A stretch of 64,000 nt of DNA from UMGS172 sp964424555 (GCA_964424555.1 CAYRIX010000001.1:106765-170764), one strand, 5' to 3'. Shown: positions 1-9,636, counted from the stretch's first letter. Made by a program: numbers and translations. The notes: generated by a model not told the origin, from the letters alone.

Positions 1-1971
1 TTCCTTTGAGCTCAGCACGGCCTCAGCCAATGCCTTAAGCTCTTCGGGTGAAGAAAGATTGCCCGCCTTCACTGCGGCACGGCAGGAAACCGTTTCATAT
101 ATCCTCTCAAGGCGCTCTATCTCAACGGCATTCCTGTCGTTAAGACCTGCCGCAAGCTCTGATATAAGGTTATCAACGTTCTCCCCTACCAAAGCCGACG
201 GCACCGAGCGGACCAGCACCGTGCTGTCGCCGAAGTCCTCAACCTCAAAGCCGGCCTTTTCAAGCAGGCTGACGCTGTCTACAATGACCGTATACTCGTC
301 TTTTCTCAACACTACCTGCTGAGGACTCAGTAGCATCTGCGGATTGCTTTGAGCCTCGGATTTCAGTTTATTGAACAGCATACGTTCATGTGCAGCGTGC
401 TTGTCAATAAGATAGAGGCTTTCCTCTTTTCTTACGATTATGTATGTCTTAAAGGCCTCACCGATGTACTCGACCTCCGATATCGGCTCGTCAGCTACAT
501 CCTGTAAGGTCTCGACCTCTGCTTTAGCCTCAGCCATGCCGACCGTTACACCCTCGGGCTCACTTACCGTGGCATTTTCAGCAAAAGTAGGAATATTATT
601 ATTTTTTGTTAAATATTCTTCTCGGACATGCGCATCCTCTGACACCGTCTCAACCGTTTTCAACGGTTGTTCAGCAGGGCTTACCGTATCAATTTCCGCC
701 TTGGCCACATCGGGATTATCGTCCCACGGGAAATAGCTTTGCTTGGTCTCCTCCTGAGGCTTTTGCACGACAGGGAGCTCCTGCTTGAAGCCCGTACCGA
801 TGGTCGGCTGCCTGAAGGATAACGGACGGTTGTTACGCTCAGCATCGGCAATCAGCTTACTGTAGGTTTTTATGGGATCGGCCTGTTTATTATTAATTTC
901 GGGTATTACGGTCTGCCGGTATTCCTCAACCGACATTCTTGCCTGCCCCATGCGCTTTGGCAATGTCATTTCGGGACGCTCGTCGCCCTTGGCAAGAGCA
1001 TTTTTAACACTGAACATCACGCAATCAAAGATGCGCCGTTCATCCGAAAATCTGACCTCGGTCTTGGCGGGATGGACATTGATATCGACAGCACCGTACG
1101 GCACCGTAAGATGCAGTACTGCTGCAGGATAACGTCCCACCATGGCCATGTTTTTATAGGCGGCCTCCAATGCCGCCGCAACGGTGCCCGAGCGGACATA
1201 TCTGCCGTTTAAAAACACAAATTGAGAGCTTTTCTTAGGCTTGCAGGCCGTCGGTCTGCAGGTGTAGCCCGAAACCCTTATACCGCCAAGCTCCCCCTCG
1301 ACAGGAATGAGAGTTGACGCAAACTCACGTCCGCAAACGGCATATATGGCTGACAAAAGCTTACCGTCGCCTGCGGTTGTAAAGACCTGCTTGCCGTCAC
1401 GTATGAAGCGGAACGACACCTCGGGATGCGACAGAGCAATGTGATCCAGCACCGCCGCAACCGAGTTTCCTTCGGCAACATCCTTTTTAAGAAATTTCAT
1501 TCGTGCAGGGGTGTTGAAAAACAGATCCCTTACAATTATCGTTGTACCGTCAGGACAGCCTGCATCGTTAACCGTGACCTCAGACGAGCCCTCAGATGAA
1601 TAGGCCGTACCGACCGTAGCCTCCTTAGGCTTGGTCAGCATATCGACCCGTGACACCGAAGAAATTGCCGCCAAGGCCTCACCTCTGAAACCCAAGGTTG
1701 CAATACTGTTGAGGTCGTCCTCGGTACTGACCTTGCTTGTTGCATGACGCTTAAAGGCGGTGGTGACATCCTCACGGGCGATACCGCAGCCGTTATCGGT
1801 CACACGCATAAAGGTCACACCGCCGTTTTTGATTTCAACGGTTATCAGCGTTGAGCCTGCATCTATTGAATTTTCAACCAATTCCTTTATGACCGAGGAC
1901 GGACGTTCAACGACCTCTCCTGCGGCAATAAGCTCGGCCACCTGTTTCGGCAATACGTTTATAACTGCCAT
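1..1971 (-). CDS. mutL: DNA mismatch repair protein MutL (3' end outside window)
   Basis: MutL couples mismatch recognition by MutS to strand incision. 657 codons are visible and the frame is still open at base 1, so the C-terminus is missing. The GHKL ATPase motifs are intact: LVENSIDAG (residues 31-39), DNGCGI (59-64) and GFRGEAL (94-100). A low-complexity acidic linker spans roughly residues 330-500. A DKHAAHERM motif near residue 520 matches the DQHAxxER endonuclease signature of MutL from bacteria lacking MutH, so this MutL is inferred to nick DNA itself. The ATG at 1971 follows an AAAGGAGG site by about ten bases. It is the last gene of a mutS-led run. Confidence 0.96.
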   Translation of the reverse strand, partial: MAVINVLPKQVAELIAAGEVVERPSSVIKELVENSIDAGSTLITVEIKNGGVTFMRVTDNGCGIAREDVTTAFKRHATSKVSTEDDLNSIATLGFRGEALAAISSVSRVDMLTKPKEATVGTAYSSEGSSEVTVNDAGCPDGTTIIVRDLFFNTPARMKFLKKDVAEGNSVAAVLDHIALSHPEVSFRFIRDGKQVFTTAGDGKLLSAIYAVCGREFASTLIPVEGELGGIRVSGYTCRPTACKPKKSSQFVFLNGRYVRSGTVAAALEAAYKNMAMVGRYPAAVLHLTVPYGAVDINVHPAKTEVRFSDERRIFDCVMFSVKNALAKGDERPEMTLPKRMGQARMSVEEYRQTVIPEINNKQADPIKTYSKLIADAERNNRPLSFRQPTIGTGFKQELPVVQKPQEETKQSYFPWDDNPDVAKAEIDTVSPAEQPLKTVETVSEDAHVREEYLTKNNNIPTFAENATVSEPEGVTVGMAEAKAEVETLQDVADEPISEVEYIGEAFKTYIIVRKEESLYLIDKHAAHERMLFNKLKSEAQSNPQMLLSPQQVVLRKDEYTVIVDSVSLLEKAGFEVEDFGDSTVLVRSVPSALVGENVDNLISELAAGLNDRNAVEIERLERIYETVSCRAAVKAGNLSSPEELKALAEAVLSSKE

Positions 1972-2027
1972 ATGTCACCAGCCTCCTTTCATATGGTTTC
2001 TTATACCTTCGTAGCTTTTACATGTGT

Positions 2028-2552
2028 TTATTCATCGAAAAGTGCAATCAGCATATTTTCAAATTCCTTGACCATGGGCTTAACACTGCTTTTCTTTTCC
2101 TTGTAGCCAAACAGCGAAAAGACGCCGAAAGCCGAGATTAACAGCAACGGCACATACAGTGCAAGGTGAACAAGCTCCTTCAGTTCAAACTTAAAGTAAA
2201 CCGTCAATGCGGCAATCAAGGGTACAAGGAAGCAGATTACCGACAGTATCTTAGTATACCAGCTGATAAAGCGGTCGTACACAAAGGCATATTCGATCCT
2301 TGTGCCGCCGTCCTCGGTCTCCTTTATCTCCACCAGCATGCAGTAGTTCTCATATACATCATTTTTACGGCTTGAAAGCTTGTATTCTATCTTAAATACG
2401 CCCGTCTCACGGTTGACGCTTCCCAAAAGCTTAGAGGACCGGTCGGAATTGCTCAGAGCCTCCTCAAAAACATCCAGCACCTCGTTATACGGCATGTCAA
2501 GTATTGCGTGCTTCTTTTTACCCATAAGCTTGTATCTTCCGCCTATTTTCAT
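2028..2552 (-). CDS. Conserved-looking membrane protein between mutS and mutL, function unknown
   Basis: I do not recognise a family for this 174-residue protein. It has a soluble N-terminal half of about 95 residues, two hydrophobic segments (about 100-120 and 127-149) forming a helical hairpin, and a charged C-terminal tail. There is no signal peptide, so both termini are probably cytoplasmic. The frame opens at a GTG at 2561, but AAGGTGG lies about five bases before the ATG at 2552, and that GTG is part of this Shine-Dalgarno, so I chose 2552. It follows mutS by 15 bases and precedes mutL by 56, so it is probably co-transcribed with both. A role in repair is not shown by the sequence. Confidence 0.8.
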   Translation of the reverse strand: MKIGGRYKLMGKKKHAILDMPYNEVLDVFEEALSNSDRSSKLLGSVNRETGVFKIEYKLSSRKNDVYENYCMLVEIKETEDGGTRIEYAFVYDRFISWYTKILSVICFLVPLIAALTVYFKFELKELVHLALYVPLLLISAFGVFSLFGYKEKKSSVKPMVKEFENMLIALFDE

Positions 2553-2567
2553 GAAATCCACCTTACC

Positions 2568-5174
2568 TTATTTAATCTCTCTGGCCTTTTGAACAAAGCC
2601 GTTCAATGCAGTCATGCATTCTATGGGGGTGAGGGTATTTATGTCAAGCAGTTTAAGCTCTTCAAGCAACTGCTTTGCTCCATGCAGCTCAAAGGTCATC
2701 TGAGCATCCGCCTCATCACCCGTAAACTTGGGTACAGAGGGTGCTCCCTCACTTTCAAGCGTTTGAAGTATCTCCTTTGCACGCTCAATAACAGCACTCG
2801 GAATGCCCGAAAGCTTGGCAACCTCAACACCGTAGCTGTCGTCAGCTCCTCCTCGGACGATACGTCTTAAGAAGGTGATGTCGTCACCTCTTTTTTTGAC
2901 GGCAATATTGTAATTTTTCACACCGTCAAGCTGATCCTCCAATGCGGTCAGCTCATGATAATGGGTTGCAAACAGTGTTTTTGCGCCTATCTTTTTCTTT
3001 TCACAAACAAACTCAAGAACAGCCCTTGCGATAGCCATACCGTCATAGGTCGAGGTGCCTCGTCCGATTTCATCAAGTATCAAAAGACTCTTGGAGGTTG
3101 CATTTTTTAAGATATGTGCTACCTCACTCATTTCGACCATAAAGGTAGACTGTCCCGAGGCAAGATCATCCGAAGCACCGACACGTGTGAAAATAGCATC
3201 GGTTATTGGTATCTCTGCCGAGCCTGCAGGAACAAAGGAGCCTATCTGTGCCATAAGCACGATTATGGCGACCTGACGCATATAGGTTGATTTTCCTGCC
3301 ATATTCGGGCCTGTAATAATAGCGCAACGGTTGGCACCGTTATCCAACACGGTATCGTTGGGCACAAACGGCATTGAGCTTAGCTGCTCAACAACAGGAT
3401 GACGTCCGTTGATAATATTCAGCGCACCGCTTGTGTTAAGCGTGGGTCGGCAGTAGTTGTTCACCACAGCAACCTCGGCAAACGACGCAAGCACATCTAC
3501 CAAGGCTAAGGCATCGGCAGTGTTCTGCACCCTCGGTAACGCATCGGCAACCGTTTTGCGAATACCGTCAAATATCTGGAATTCAAGCTGAGCTCCGTGC
3601 TCACGGGCGCCCAAAACTCTCGCCTCGATGTTTTTGAGCTCATCGGTTATATATCGCTCACAATTGGTAAGCGTCTGTTTTCTTATGTATGAGTCGGGCA
3701 CCATATCCTTGAAGGAATTGGTGACCTCAATATAATATCCAAAGACCTTGTTATATCTGACCTTTAGCGTCTTGATTCCGGTCTTTTCACGTTCGGATGC
3801 CTCAATGTTGGCAATTATTTCCTTTCCGCCCGTAAGGTCGCTTCTTAAAAGATCGACTTGTTCATTGTAGCCCTCACGGATTATACCACCCTCACGCACC
3901 GAAAACGGCGGCTCGTCAACTATAGCACGGTCGATAAGGTAGCAGAGATCCTCACAAAGGTCAATGCTGTCGTTAGCGCCTGTCAGTATCCTTGAACGGC
4001 ATTGGCCTAACTGCTGTTTTATTGCAGGCAGACTTTGCAGTGTATAGCATAATGATCTCAGCTCTCTTGCACCTGCAGTACCGTAAACTATCCTTGTCAT
4101 TAAACGCTCGACATCATGGACAGCCGACAAAAGCTCTCTTATCTCACCTGTGAGCACGGTGTTACCTACCAGCTCGTCCACACCGTTATAACGGGTCTCA
4201 AGCGCCATTCTGTCCATAAGAGGTTGGCTTATCCAACGGCGTATAAGCCGTTTGCCCATGGCGGTTTTTGTTTTGTCAAGCACCCACAACAGAGAGCCTT
4301 TTTTCTCCTTGTTGCGCATGGTCTCGCACAGTTCGAGGTTGCGCATTGCAGTAACGTCTACCCTCATGAACTGATTATCGGAATACAGATTGAGCTCCGA
4401 AATTCGCTCCATGCCGCTCATCTGCGTCTTTTCGAGGTAATCCAATGCCGCTCCGAGCACTCTCACGGCAAGCGAGCCCGAAACCAGACCCTTTTGAGTA
4501 ACCGAGGTAACCTTAAAATGATTGCAAACGGCAATGTCGGCCACTCCGCCGTCAAACCGCTCCTCATCAATCATGGTCACACAGCATTGTAAACGGTCTT
4601 TTATAAACGAAGCAAGCTCCTTTTTCTCAACAACGGTCTGCACCGTAATAAGCTCCTTCGGGTTAAATCGGCCAAGCTCACCTATAACTCTTTGAGCGGC
4701 ATCTGCGCCCGATATCTCGGTCACATTTACCGTACCCGTCGATGCATCAACAAAGCACAGTCCGTACTCTTTAGCGGTAAAATAAAGCGCCGCAAGGTAG
4801 TTGTTGCGAGACTCATCCAGCATGCTGTCCTCTAAGACCGTGCCGGGAGTAATGACACGCACGATATCACGGCGGACAAGCCCCTTTGCCGTGGCAGGGT
4901 CCTCGGTCTGTTCGCATATTGCAACACGGTAGCCCTTTTCTATAAGTCTTGCAACATAGGCCTCGTAGCTGTGGTACGGCACGCCGCACATAGGTGCTCT
5001 TTCAGACAGTCCGCACTCCTTACCTGTAAGCACTATTTCCAGCTCACGGGAAGCAGTTACAGCATCGTCGAAAAACAGCTCGTAAAAGTCGCCCACTCTG
5101 AAAAACAGCAGGGTATCCTTATTTTGTTCCTTTATTTCAAGATACTGACGCATCATGGGCGACAGCTCAGCCAT
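2568..5174 (-). CDS. mutS: DNA mismatch repair protein MutS
   Basis: MutS recognises mismatches and small loops and recruits MutL in an ATP-dependent way. This is a full-length 868-residue MutS1. The mismatch-reading Phe-x-Glu lies in GDFYELF (F30, E32). The ABC-type ATPase follows, with Walker A GPNMAGKST (about 620-628) and a Walker B/signature segment containing DEIGRGTST. The remaining length fits the connector, lever and clamp domains. The ATG at 5174 has an AGGTG-type site upstream. Its order after miaB and a YlbF/RicA-like gene resembles the Bacillus ymcB-ymcA-(cotE)-mutS-mutL neighbourhood. Confidence 0.98.
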   Translation of the reverse strand: MAELSPMMRQYLEIKEQNKDTLLFFRVGDFYELFFDDAVTASRELEIVLTGKECGLSERAPMCGVPYHSYEAYVARLIEKGYRVAICEQTEDPATAKGLVRRDIVRVITPGTVLEDSMLDESRNNYLAALYFTAKEYGLCFVDASTGTVNVTEISGADAAQRVIGELGRFNPKELITVQTVVEKKELASFIKDRLQCCVTMIDEERFDGGVADIAVCNHFKVTSVTQKGLVSGSLAVRVLGAALDYLEKTQMSGMERISELNLYSDNQFMRVDVTAMRNLELCETMRNKEKKGSLLWVLDKTKTAMGKRLIRRWISQPLMDRMALETRYNGVDELVGNTVLTGEIRELLSAVHDVERLMTRIVYGTAGARELRSLCYTLQSLPAIKQQLGQCRSRILTGANDSIDLCEDLCYLIDRAIVDEPPFSVREGGIIREGYNEQVDLLRSDLTGGKEIIANIEASEREKTGIKTLKVRYNKVFGYYIEVTNSFKDMVPDSYIRKQTLTNCERYITDELKNIEARVLGAREHGAQLEFQIFDGIRKTVADALPRVQNTADALALVDVLASFAEVAVVNNYCRPTLNTSGALNIINGRHPVVEQLSSMPFVPNDTVLDNGANRCAIITGPNMAGKSTYMRQVAIIVLMAQIGSFVPAGSAEIPITDAIFTRVGASDDLASGQSTFMVEMSEVAHILKNATSKSLLILDEIGRGTSTYDGMAIARAVLEFVCEKKKIGAKTLFATHYHELTALEDQLDGVKNYNIAVKKRGDDITFLRRIVRGGADDSYGVEVAKLSGIPSAVIERAKEILQTLESEGAPSVPKFTGDEADAQMTFELHGAKQLLEELKLLDINTLTPIECMTALNGFVQKAREIK

Positions 5175-5208
5175 TGGTTTTCACCTCGAAGTTTGTTTTT
5201 ATAAAATA

Positions 5209-5619
5209 TCAGTGACAGCCCGAGCAGGTAGCACAGCTTCCCGTACAGCCTGTTGCAGGCTCACAGGTATTGGGATCCTCGCCCTCAATAGAAAGGTCAA
5301 TAATGCCGTTTACTCTCTGCATGACTGCATCAAAATCAGCCTTAGCCTTATTAAACTCCATCATGGTGTCATTACACATGATCTTACCGTAAAGCTGACG
5401 GATGGTAACATTGAATTCCTTTATTTTCTCGCCGTCACGCTCGGCTTCTTCCTTTTGAAACTCGTTATCGACCTGCATTCTGGCAAGGTTGAACTCGCCC
5501 ACCAGCTTTTGAAGCTCAGGATCTGCATCATTAGCCTTTCTGGCCTCAGAATATCTTTTGTATCTTTCGTCCTGCTGTAATACAGCACCTAACTGTCTTG
5601 CTGCTTCGATAATATCCAT
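5209..5619 (-). CDS. YlbF/YmcA (RicA/RicF) family protein with C-terminal cysteine cluster
   Basis: The 136-residue helical protein matches the Com_YlbF (YlbF/YmcA) family. In Bacillus, RicA (YmcA), RicF (YlbF) and RicT (YaaT) form a complex that binds Fe-S clusters, affects RNase Y-dependent mRNA processing and is needed for competence, biofilm and sporulation. Here residues 1-112 form the helical domain. The tail carries five cysteines (C119, C125, C129, C132, C135), consistent with metal or Fe-S ligation. It sits 21 bases after miaB and 34 before mutS, the ymcA-like position, so a RicA-like role is the best inference, but RicA and RicF cannot be separated by eye. AGGAG precedes the ATG. 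Confidence 0.85.
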   Translation of the reverse strand: MDIIEAARQLGAVLQQDERYKRYSEARKANDADPELQKLVGEFNLARMQVDNEFQKEEAERDGEKIKEFNVTIRQLYGKIMCNDTMMEFNKAKADFDAVMQRVNGIIDLSIEGEDPNTCEPATGCTGSCATCSGCH

Positions 5620-5640
5620 TTTCTATTCTCCTTATATCTT

Positions 5641-7080
5641 TTACATTATTGTTCCGTGAAGTACACCGTCAAATTCGGTTATCTTCGCATTTTTAAACGT
5701 TCCTATCATATCGGCCTCGCCCTTGACCCTTACGACAAGATTTTCGGACGAGCGACCCACCAACACATCACCATCAAGCTCTTCAATAAGTAGCCTTACC
5801 TCTTTACCGATAAGCTGTTCATTAAGCTCTCGTGAGATATCCTCCTGAAGCTTAAGCAGCTCGGCAAATCGCCGTGATTTGTCGGCCTTGGATTCGGGGT
5901 CGGGCATCTTTTCAGCGGGTGTATTGGGACGGGGCGAGAATATAAAGGTGAACAGCGAATAATACCTCACCTTTTTTATCAACTCAAGTGTTTTGTTGAA
6001 ATCCTCCTCGTTTTCGCCGGGGAAGCCAACGATTATATCACTTGTAAGCTGTAGCTCGGGCATCAGCGACTTAGCCTTTTCGACCAATCCGAGATAATGC
6101 TCGGCTGTGTAACGTCGGTTCATTGCGGCAAGCACACGGTCAGAGCCGCATTGCACAGGCAGATGCAGGTGCTTTTCGACCTTCTCGCATTCCGCCATTG
6201 CTTTGAGCAGCTCTTCAGAGCAGTCCTTCGGGTGCGAGGTCATAAACCTGATTCTGAAATCGCCGTCCAGAGCATTTATCTCTCTCAAAAGCTGAGCAAA
6301 GCTCATCTTATTCTTACAGTTCTTTCCGTAAGAGTTAACATTCTGACCTAAAAGCATTATTTCCTTGGCTCCGCCCTCGATTATGCTCTTGGCCTCGGAA
6401 ATAACCTCCTCGGGCTCACGGGAAAACTCCCTGCCTCTCACATAAGGCACAATACAGTAGGTACAGAAGTTGTTACAGCCCTGCATTATCGGTAACCACG
6501 CTTTAAAGGTGCCGTCACGATGAACAGGTATGCCCTCATAAATACCGCTGTCGTTCTCGGGATTTTCAAACACTCTTTTCCCCGTTGTCAGTTTGCGGTA
6601 GACAAATTCGGGAAATCTGTGGCGCACCTGAGTGCCGAACAAAATATCAACATACGGGTAGCTTTTTCTTATTTTTTCAGCGACCTCGGTCTGCTGTGCC
6701 ATGCAACCGCACATACAGATGAGCATATCAGGCCGCAAACGCTTATTGGCCTTTAATATACCCACATTACCGAACACCCTTGACTCGGCATGCTCACGAA
6801 CGGCACAGGTGTTGTAAAGCACAAGGTCAGCCTCATTAAGCTCATCGGTAAAGCCATATCCCATAAGCTCAAGATAGCCCTTAAGATGCTCCGAATCGCT
6901 AACGTTTTGCTGACAGCCGTAGGTGTGAACAAAGGCTAACGGCTTATATGTATACTTAGCAGTAACCAGTTCTCTGACACGCTCGGCAAAACCAAACTGA
7001 GCCGCCAGCTCCTGCTCTTTTTTATTGTCTGAAACCAAGTTTTCCAAATCAATTTTCTCCCAATAGGTATACTGTTCCAT
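5641..7080 (-). CDS. miaB: tRNA-2-methylthio-N6-dimethylallyladenosine synthase MiaB
   Basis: MiaB adds the 2-methylthio group to i6A37 of tRNAs reading UNN codons. The protein has the N-terminal methylthiotransferase domain (HTYGCQQNVSDSE, with further conserved cysteines in YNTCAVRE and MCGCMAQ), the radical-SAM CxxxCxxC in GCNNFCTYC, and a C-terminal TRAM domain. I start it at the ATG at 7080 (MEQYTYW, 479 residues). The longer frame to 7119 overlaps a consensus promoter. That promoter would leave only a few untranslated bases, so a TTG at 7047 preceded by GGGAG is a possible alternative. It heads the run to mutL. Confidence 0.95.
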   Translation of the reverse strand: MEQYTYWEKIDLENLVSDNKKEQELAAQFGFAERVRELVTAKYTYKPLAFVHTYGCQQNVSDSEHLKGYLELMGYGFTDELNEADLVLYNTCAVREHAESRVFGNVGILKANKRLRPDMLICMCGCMAQQTEVAEKIRKSYPYVDILFGTQVRHRFPEFVYRKLTTGKRVFENPENDSGIYEGIPVHRDGTFKAWLPIMQGCNNFCTYCIVPYVRGREFSREPEEVISEAKSIIEGGAKEIMLLGQNVNSYGKNCKNKMSFAQLLREINALDGDFRIRFMTSHPKDCSEELLKAMAECEKVEKHLHLPVQCGSDRVLAAMNRRYTAEHYLGLVEKAKSLMPELQLTSDIIVGFPGENEEDFNKTLELIKKVRYYSLFTFIFSPRPNTPAEKMPDPESKADKSRRFAELLKLQEDISRELNEQLIGKEVRLLIEELDGDVLVGRSSENLVVRVKGEADMIGTFKNAKITEFDGVLHGTIM

Positions 7081-7090
7081 ATTCCTATTG

Positions 7091-7119
7091 ATTATACTAT
7101 AAATCATTAGTCTTTGCAA
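7091..7119 (-). promoter_or_regulatory. Sigma-A-type promoter for miaB
   Basis: TTGCAA (7114-7119) and TATAAT (7091-7096) are separated by exactly 17 bases on the minus strand. Predicted transcription starts near 7084, only a few bases before the miaB ATG at 7080, so the mRNA would be almost leaderless. Confidence 0.7.
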
Positions 7120-7182
7120 GTGAAATAAGCCTAATCGTCAAGATTTTTTTGAAGCCCTCAGTAGGCCGAAGCAAAAAGGAAA

Positions 7183-7217
7183 ACCGCCGACACAAAGTAA
7201 ACGCTTGCGTCGGCGGT
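7183..7217 (-). terminator. Intrinsic terminator after pnp
   Basis: ACCGCCGAC and GTCGGCGGT form the stem. On the minus strand it is followed by TTTTCCTTTTT. It lies 15 bases past the pnp stop. Confidence 0.85.
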
Positions 7218-7231
7218 AAATTAAGTTTAAA

Positions 7232-9445
7232 TTATCTTCTGCCTCTGAAACCAGAACGGCCACCATCTCTTCTGGGACGGCGCTCACCCTCGTCGGCACC
7301 CTCTTCAACGGTCATACCGTCAAGCTCAACAAGGGCATCACGGCGAGAGAGGTTGATCCTGTCTCTGTCGTCGATCTCGGTAACCTTGACCTTGATGATA
7401 TCACCAACAGTGACAACATCCTCAACCTTGGCTACACGCTTGACATCGAGCTTGCTGACGTGAACAAGACCCTCAACACCGGGAGCGATCTCAACAAATG
7501 CACCAAACTCCATAAGACGGGTTACAGTGCCCTGATAGAAAGCGCCAACCTCGGGACCCTGAGCAATGATGTCGATAACATCCATAACAGCCTGACCCTT
7601 ATCAGTATCAAGTGTCGAGATAAATACACGTCCATCCTCCTCGATGTTGATGACGCACTCATAAAGCTCCTGAAGCTTCTGAATAACCTTGCCCTGCTTA
7701 CCGATAACATCACCGATCTTCTCAGGGTTGATGGTCATGGTGAGCATCTTGGGAGCATACTTGGAGAGCTCTGCACGAGGCTCAGCAATAACGGGGAGCA
7801 TTATCTCATCAAGAATGTTGATTCTTGCATCATGAGTCTTCTGGAAAGCCTCTTTAATGATCTCGGGAGTAAGACCGTGAACCTTAAGGTCCATCTGGAT
7901 AGCGGTGATACCCTTCTTAGTACCTGCCACCTTGAAGTCCATGTCACCATAGAAGTCCTCAAGGCCCTGAATGTCGACCATGGTCATGAAATCGCCCTTA
8001 ACGCCGTCGTCACCGGTGATAAGACCGCAGGAAATACCTGCAACTGGAGCTTTGATGGGAACACCTGCTGCCATAAGCGACAAGGTAGAACCGCAGATAG
8101 AGCCCTGTGAGGTAGAACCGTTGGAGGAAAGGACCTCGGAAACGACACGGATGGTATAAGGGAACTCGTCTACAGAGGGGATGACCGGCAGCAATGCACG
8201 CTCTGCCAAAGCACCGTGACCAATCTCACGACGGCCGGGGCCACGGCTGGGCTTAGTCTCACCAACCGAGTAGGAGGGGAAATTGTAGTGATGGATATAT
8301 CTCTTCTCGACCTCTTCATCAAGACCGTCGAGCTTCTGTGCTTCGGAAACAGGAGCAAGTGTCGTGACCGACAAAACCTGAGTTTGACCACGGGTGAACA
8401 TACCCGAGCCGTGTACTCTGGGAAGAAGGTCGACCTGAGCGTTCAGAGGACGGATATCGTCGATACCACGGCCGTCAACACGCTTGTGCTCGTCCTTGAG
8501 CCATGCACGGACAACATGCTTCTGAACAAGATACATGATCTCATCGAGCTTGGCCTCACAGCCTTCAAAGCGCTCGTCAAACTTCTCGTGAACGGCATCG
8601 TAAATGGGCAACAAAGCGGCATCACGGACATTCTTATCATCGGTATCAAGAGCCTTCTTGACATCCTCGATGCAGAATTCCTCGATCTCGGCCATGATTG
8701 CAGGATCGGGATCGTTGGAAATAAACTCAAACTTAGGCTTGCCGATCTCAGCGACAATACCGTTTATGAACTTAACAACTTCCTTGTTGACCTCGTGAGC
8801 TGCCATAATAGCATCGAACATAAGGTCATCGGGGATCTCATTACCGCCTGCCTCGATCATAGCGACCAGTTCGCCTGTGGAAGCAACAGTTACGTCCATT
8901 TCGCTCTTGGCTCTCTGCTCAAGAGTGGGGTTGATGACGATCTCGCCATCGACAAGACCGACCTTAACGCCGCTGATAGGGCCATCCCACGGAATGTCTG
9001 AAATAGCGATAGCGGCAGAAACACCGATCATAGCGGTCACTTCGGGGCTGCAATCGGGGTCGACCGACATAACGGTAGCGACGACCGAGCAGTCGTTTCT
9101 CATATCCTTTGGGAACAAAGGACGGATGGGACGGTCGATGCAACGGCCTGTCAAGATTGCCTTTTCAGAGGGTCTTGACTCACGGCGCTGGAAAGAACCG
9201 GGGATACGGCCTACAGAATACATCTTTTCCTCATAATCTACTGACAGAGGGAAGAAATCGACACCCTCTCTGGGCTTTGCCGATGCGGTAACGTTACACA
9301 AAACTGAGGTATCACCGTAGGTTGCCATGATAGATGCATTGGAAAGACCGCACATCATGCCTGTCTCGAGCTTAAGCGGACGGCCTGCAAGTACAGTTTC
9401 ATAAACCTTGTGATTGTTGAACTCTAACTTTTTGATCTGACTCAT
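7232..9445 (-). CDS. pnp: Polyribonucleotide nucleotidyltransferase (PNPase)
   Basis: PNPase degrades RNA 3' to 5' by phosphorolysis and takes part in mRNA turnover. The protein (737 residues) shows two RNase PH-like cores joined by a helical domain, then a KH domain (INPEKIGDVIGKQGKVIQKL) and an S1 domain (GAFYQGTVTRLMEFGAFVEI). It ends in an Arg/Gly-rich tail. The frame opens at 9460, but GGAAGGTG stands correctly before the ATG at 9445 (MSQIKKLEF), so that is the chosen start. It lies downstream of rpsO, the widely conserved rpsO-pnp order, with a terminator and a palindrome-rich leader between them. Confidence 0.98.
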   Translation of the reverse strand: MSQIKKLEFNNHKVYETVLAGRPLKLETGMMCGLSNASIMATYGDTSVLCNVTASAKPREGVDFFPLSVDYEEKMYSVGRIPGSFQRRESRPSEKAILTGRCIDRPIRPLFPKDMRNDCSVVATVMSVDPDCSPEVTAMIGVSAAIAISDIPWDGPISGVKVGLVDGEIVINPTLEQRAKSEMDVTVASTGELVAMIEAGGNEIPDDLMFDAIMAAHEVNKEVVKFINGIVAEIGKPKFEFISNDPDPAIMAEIEEFCIEDVKKALDTDDKNVRDAALLPIYDAVHEKFDERFEGCEAKLDEIMYLVQKHVVRAWLKDEHKRVDGRGIDDIRPLNAQVDLLPRVHGSGMFTRGQTQVLSVTTLAPVSEAQKLDGLDEEVEKRYIHHYNFPSYSVGETKPSRGPGRREIGHGALAERALLPVIPSVDEFPYTIRVVSEVLSSNGSTSQGSICGSTLSLMAAGVPIKAPVAGISCGLITGDDGVKGDFMTMVDIQGLEDFYGDMDFKVAGTKKGITAIQMDLKVHGLTPEIIKEAFQKTHDARINILDEIMLPVIAEPRAELSKYAPKMLTMTINPEKIGDVIGKQGKVIQKLQELYECVINIEEDGRVFISTLDTDKGQAVMDVIDIIAQGPEVGAFYQGTVTRLMEFGAFVEIAPGVEGLVHVSKLDVKRVAKVEDVVTVGDIIKVKVTEIDDRDRINLSRRDALVELDGMTVEEGADEGERRPRRDGGRSGFRGRR

Positions 9446-9597
9446 TTTTACACCTTCCATAAAATTTTTATTTCACGGGGGTGCGTAATTTAGCAATAGA
9501 TCCAATTTCCGAAAATATTCGGACACTCGATCAACTGCTAAAAACAGCACGCGCCCCGTAAATTACACTTTTCTTTTTACTTTTAAAAAAGTAAATC
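9446..9597 (-). promoter_or_regulatory. Palindrome-rich pnp leader/intergenic region
   Basis: The region between the rpsO terminator and pnp holds nested inverted repeats on the minus strand: TCCGAA/TTCGGA, TGCTAAA/TTTAGCA and an outer GTAATTTA/TAAATTAC pair. A clear promoter was not found. PNPase leaders in other bacteria are folded and autoregulated. A similar role here is only an inference. Confidence 0.35.
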
Positions 9598-9624
9598 AAG
9601 CCGACTGGGTTTCCCAGTCGGCTT
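9598..9624 (-). terminator. Intrinsic terminator after rpsO
   Basis: A perfect AAGCCGACTGGG/CCCAGTCGGCTT stem lies 13 bases after the rpsO stop, followed on the minus strand by GATTTACTTTTTT. The T-run is displaced, so partial read-through into pnp is likely. Confidence 0.75.
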
Positions 9625-9636
9625 TTCTCTTGCGGA

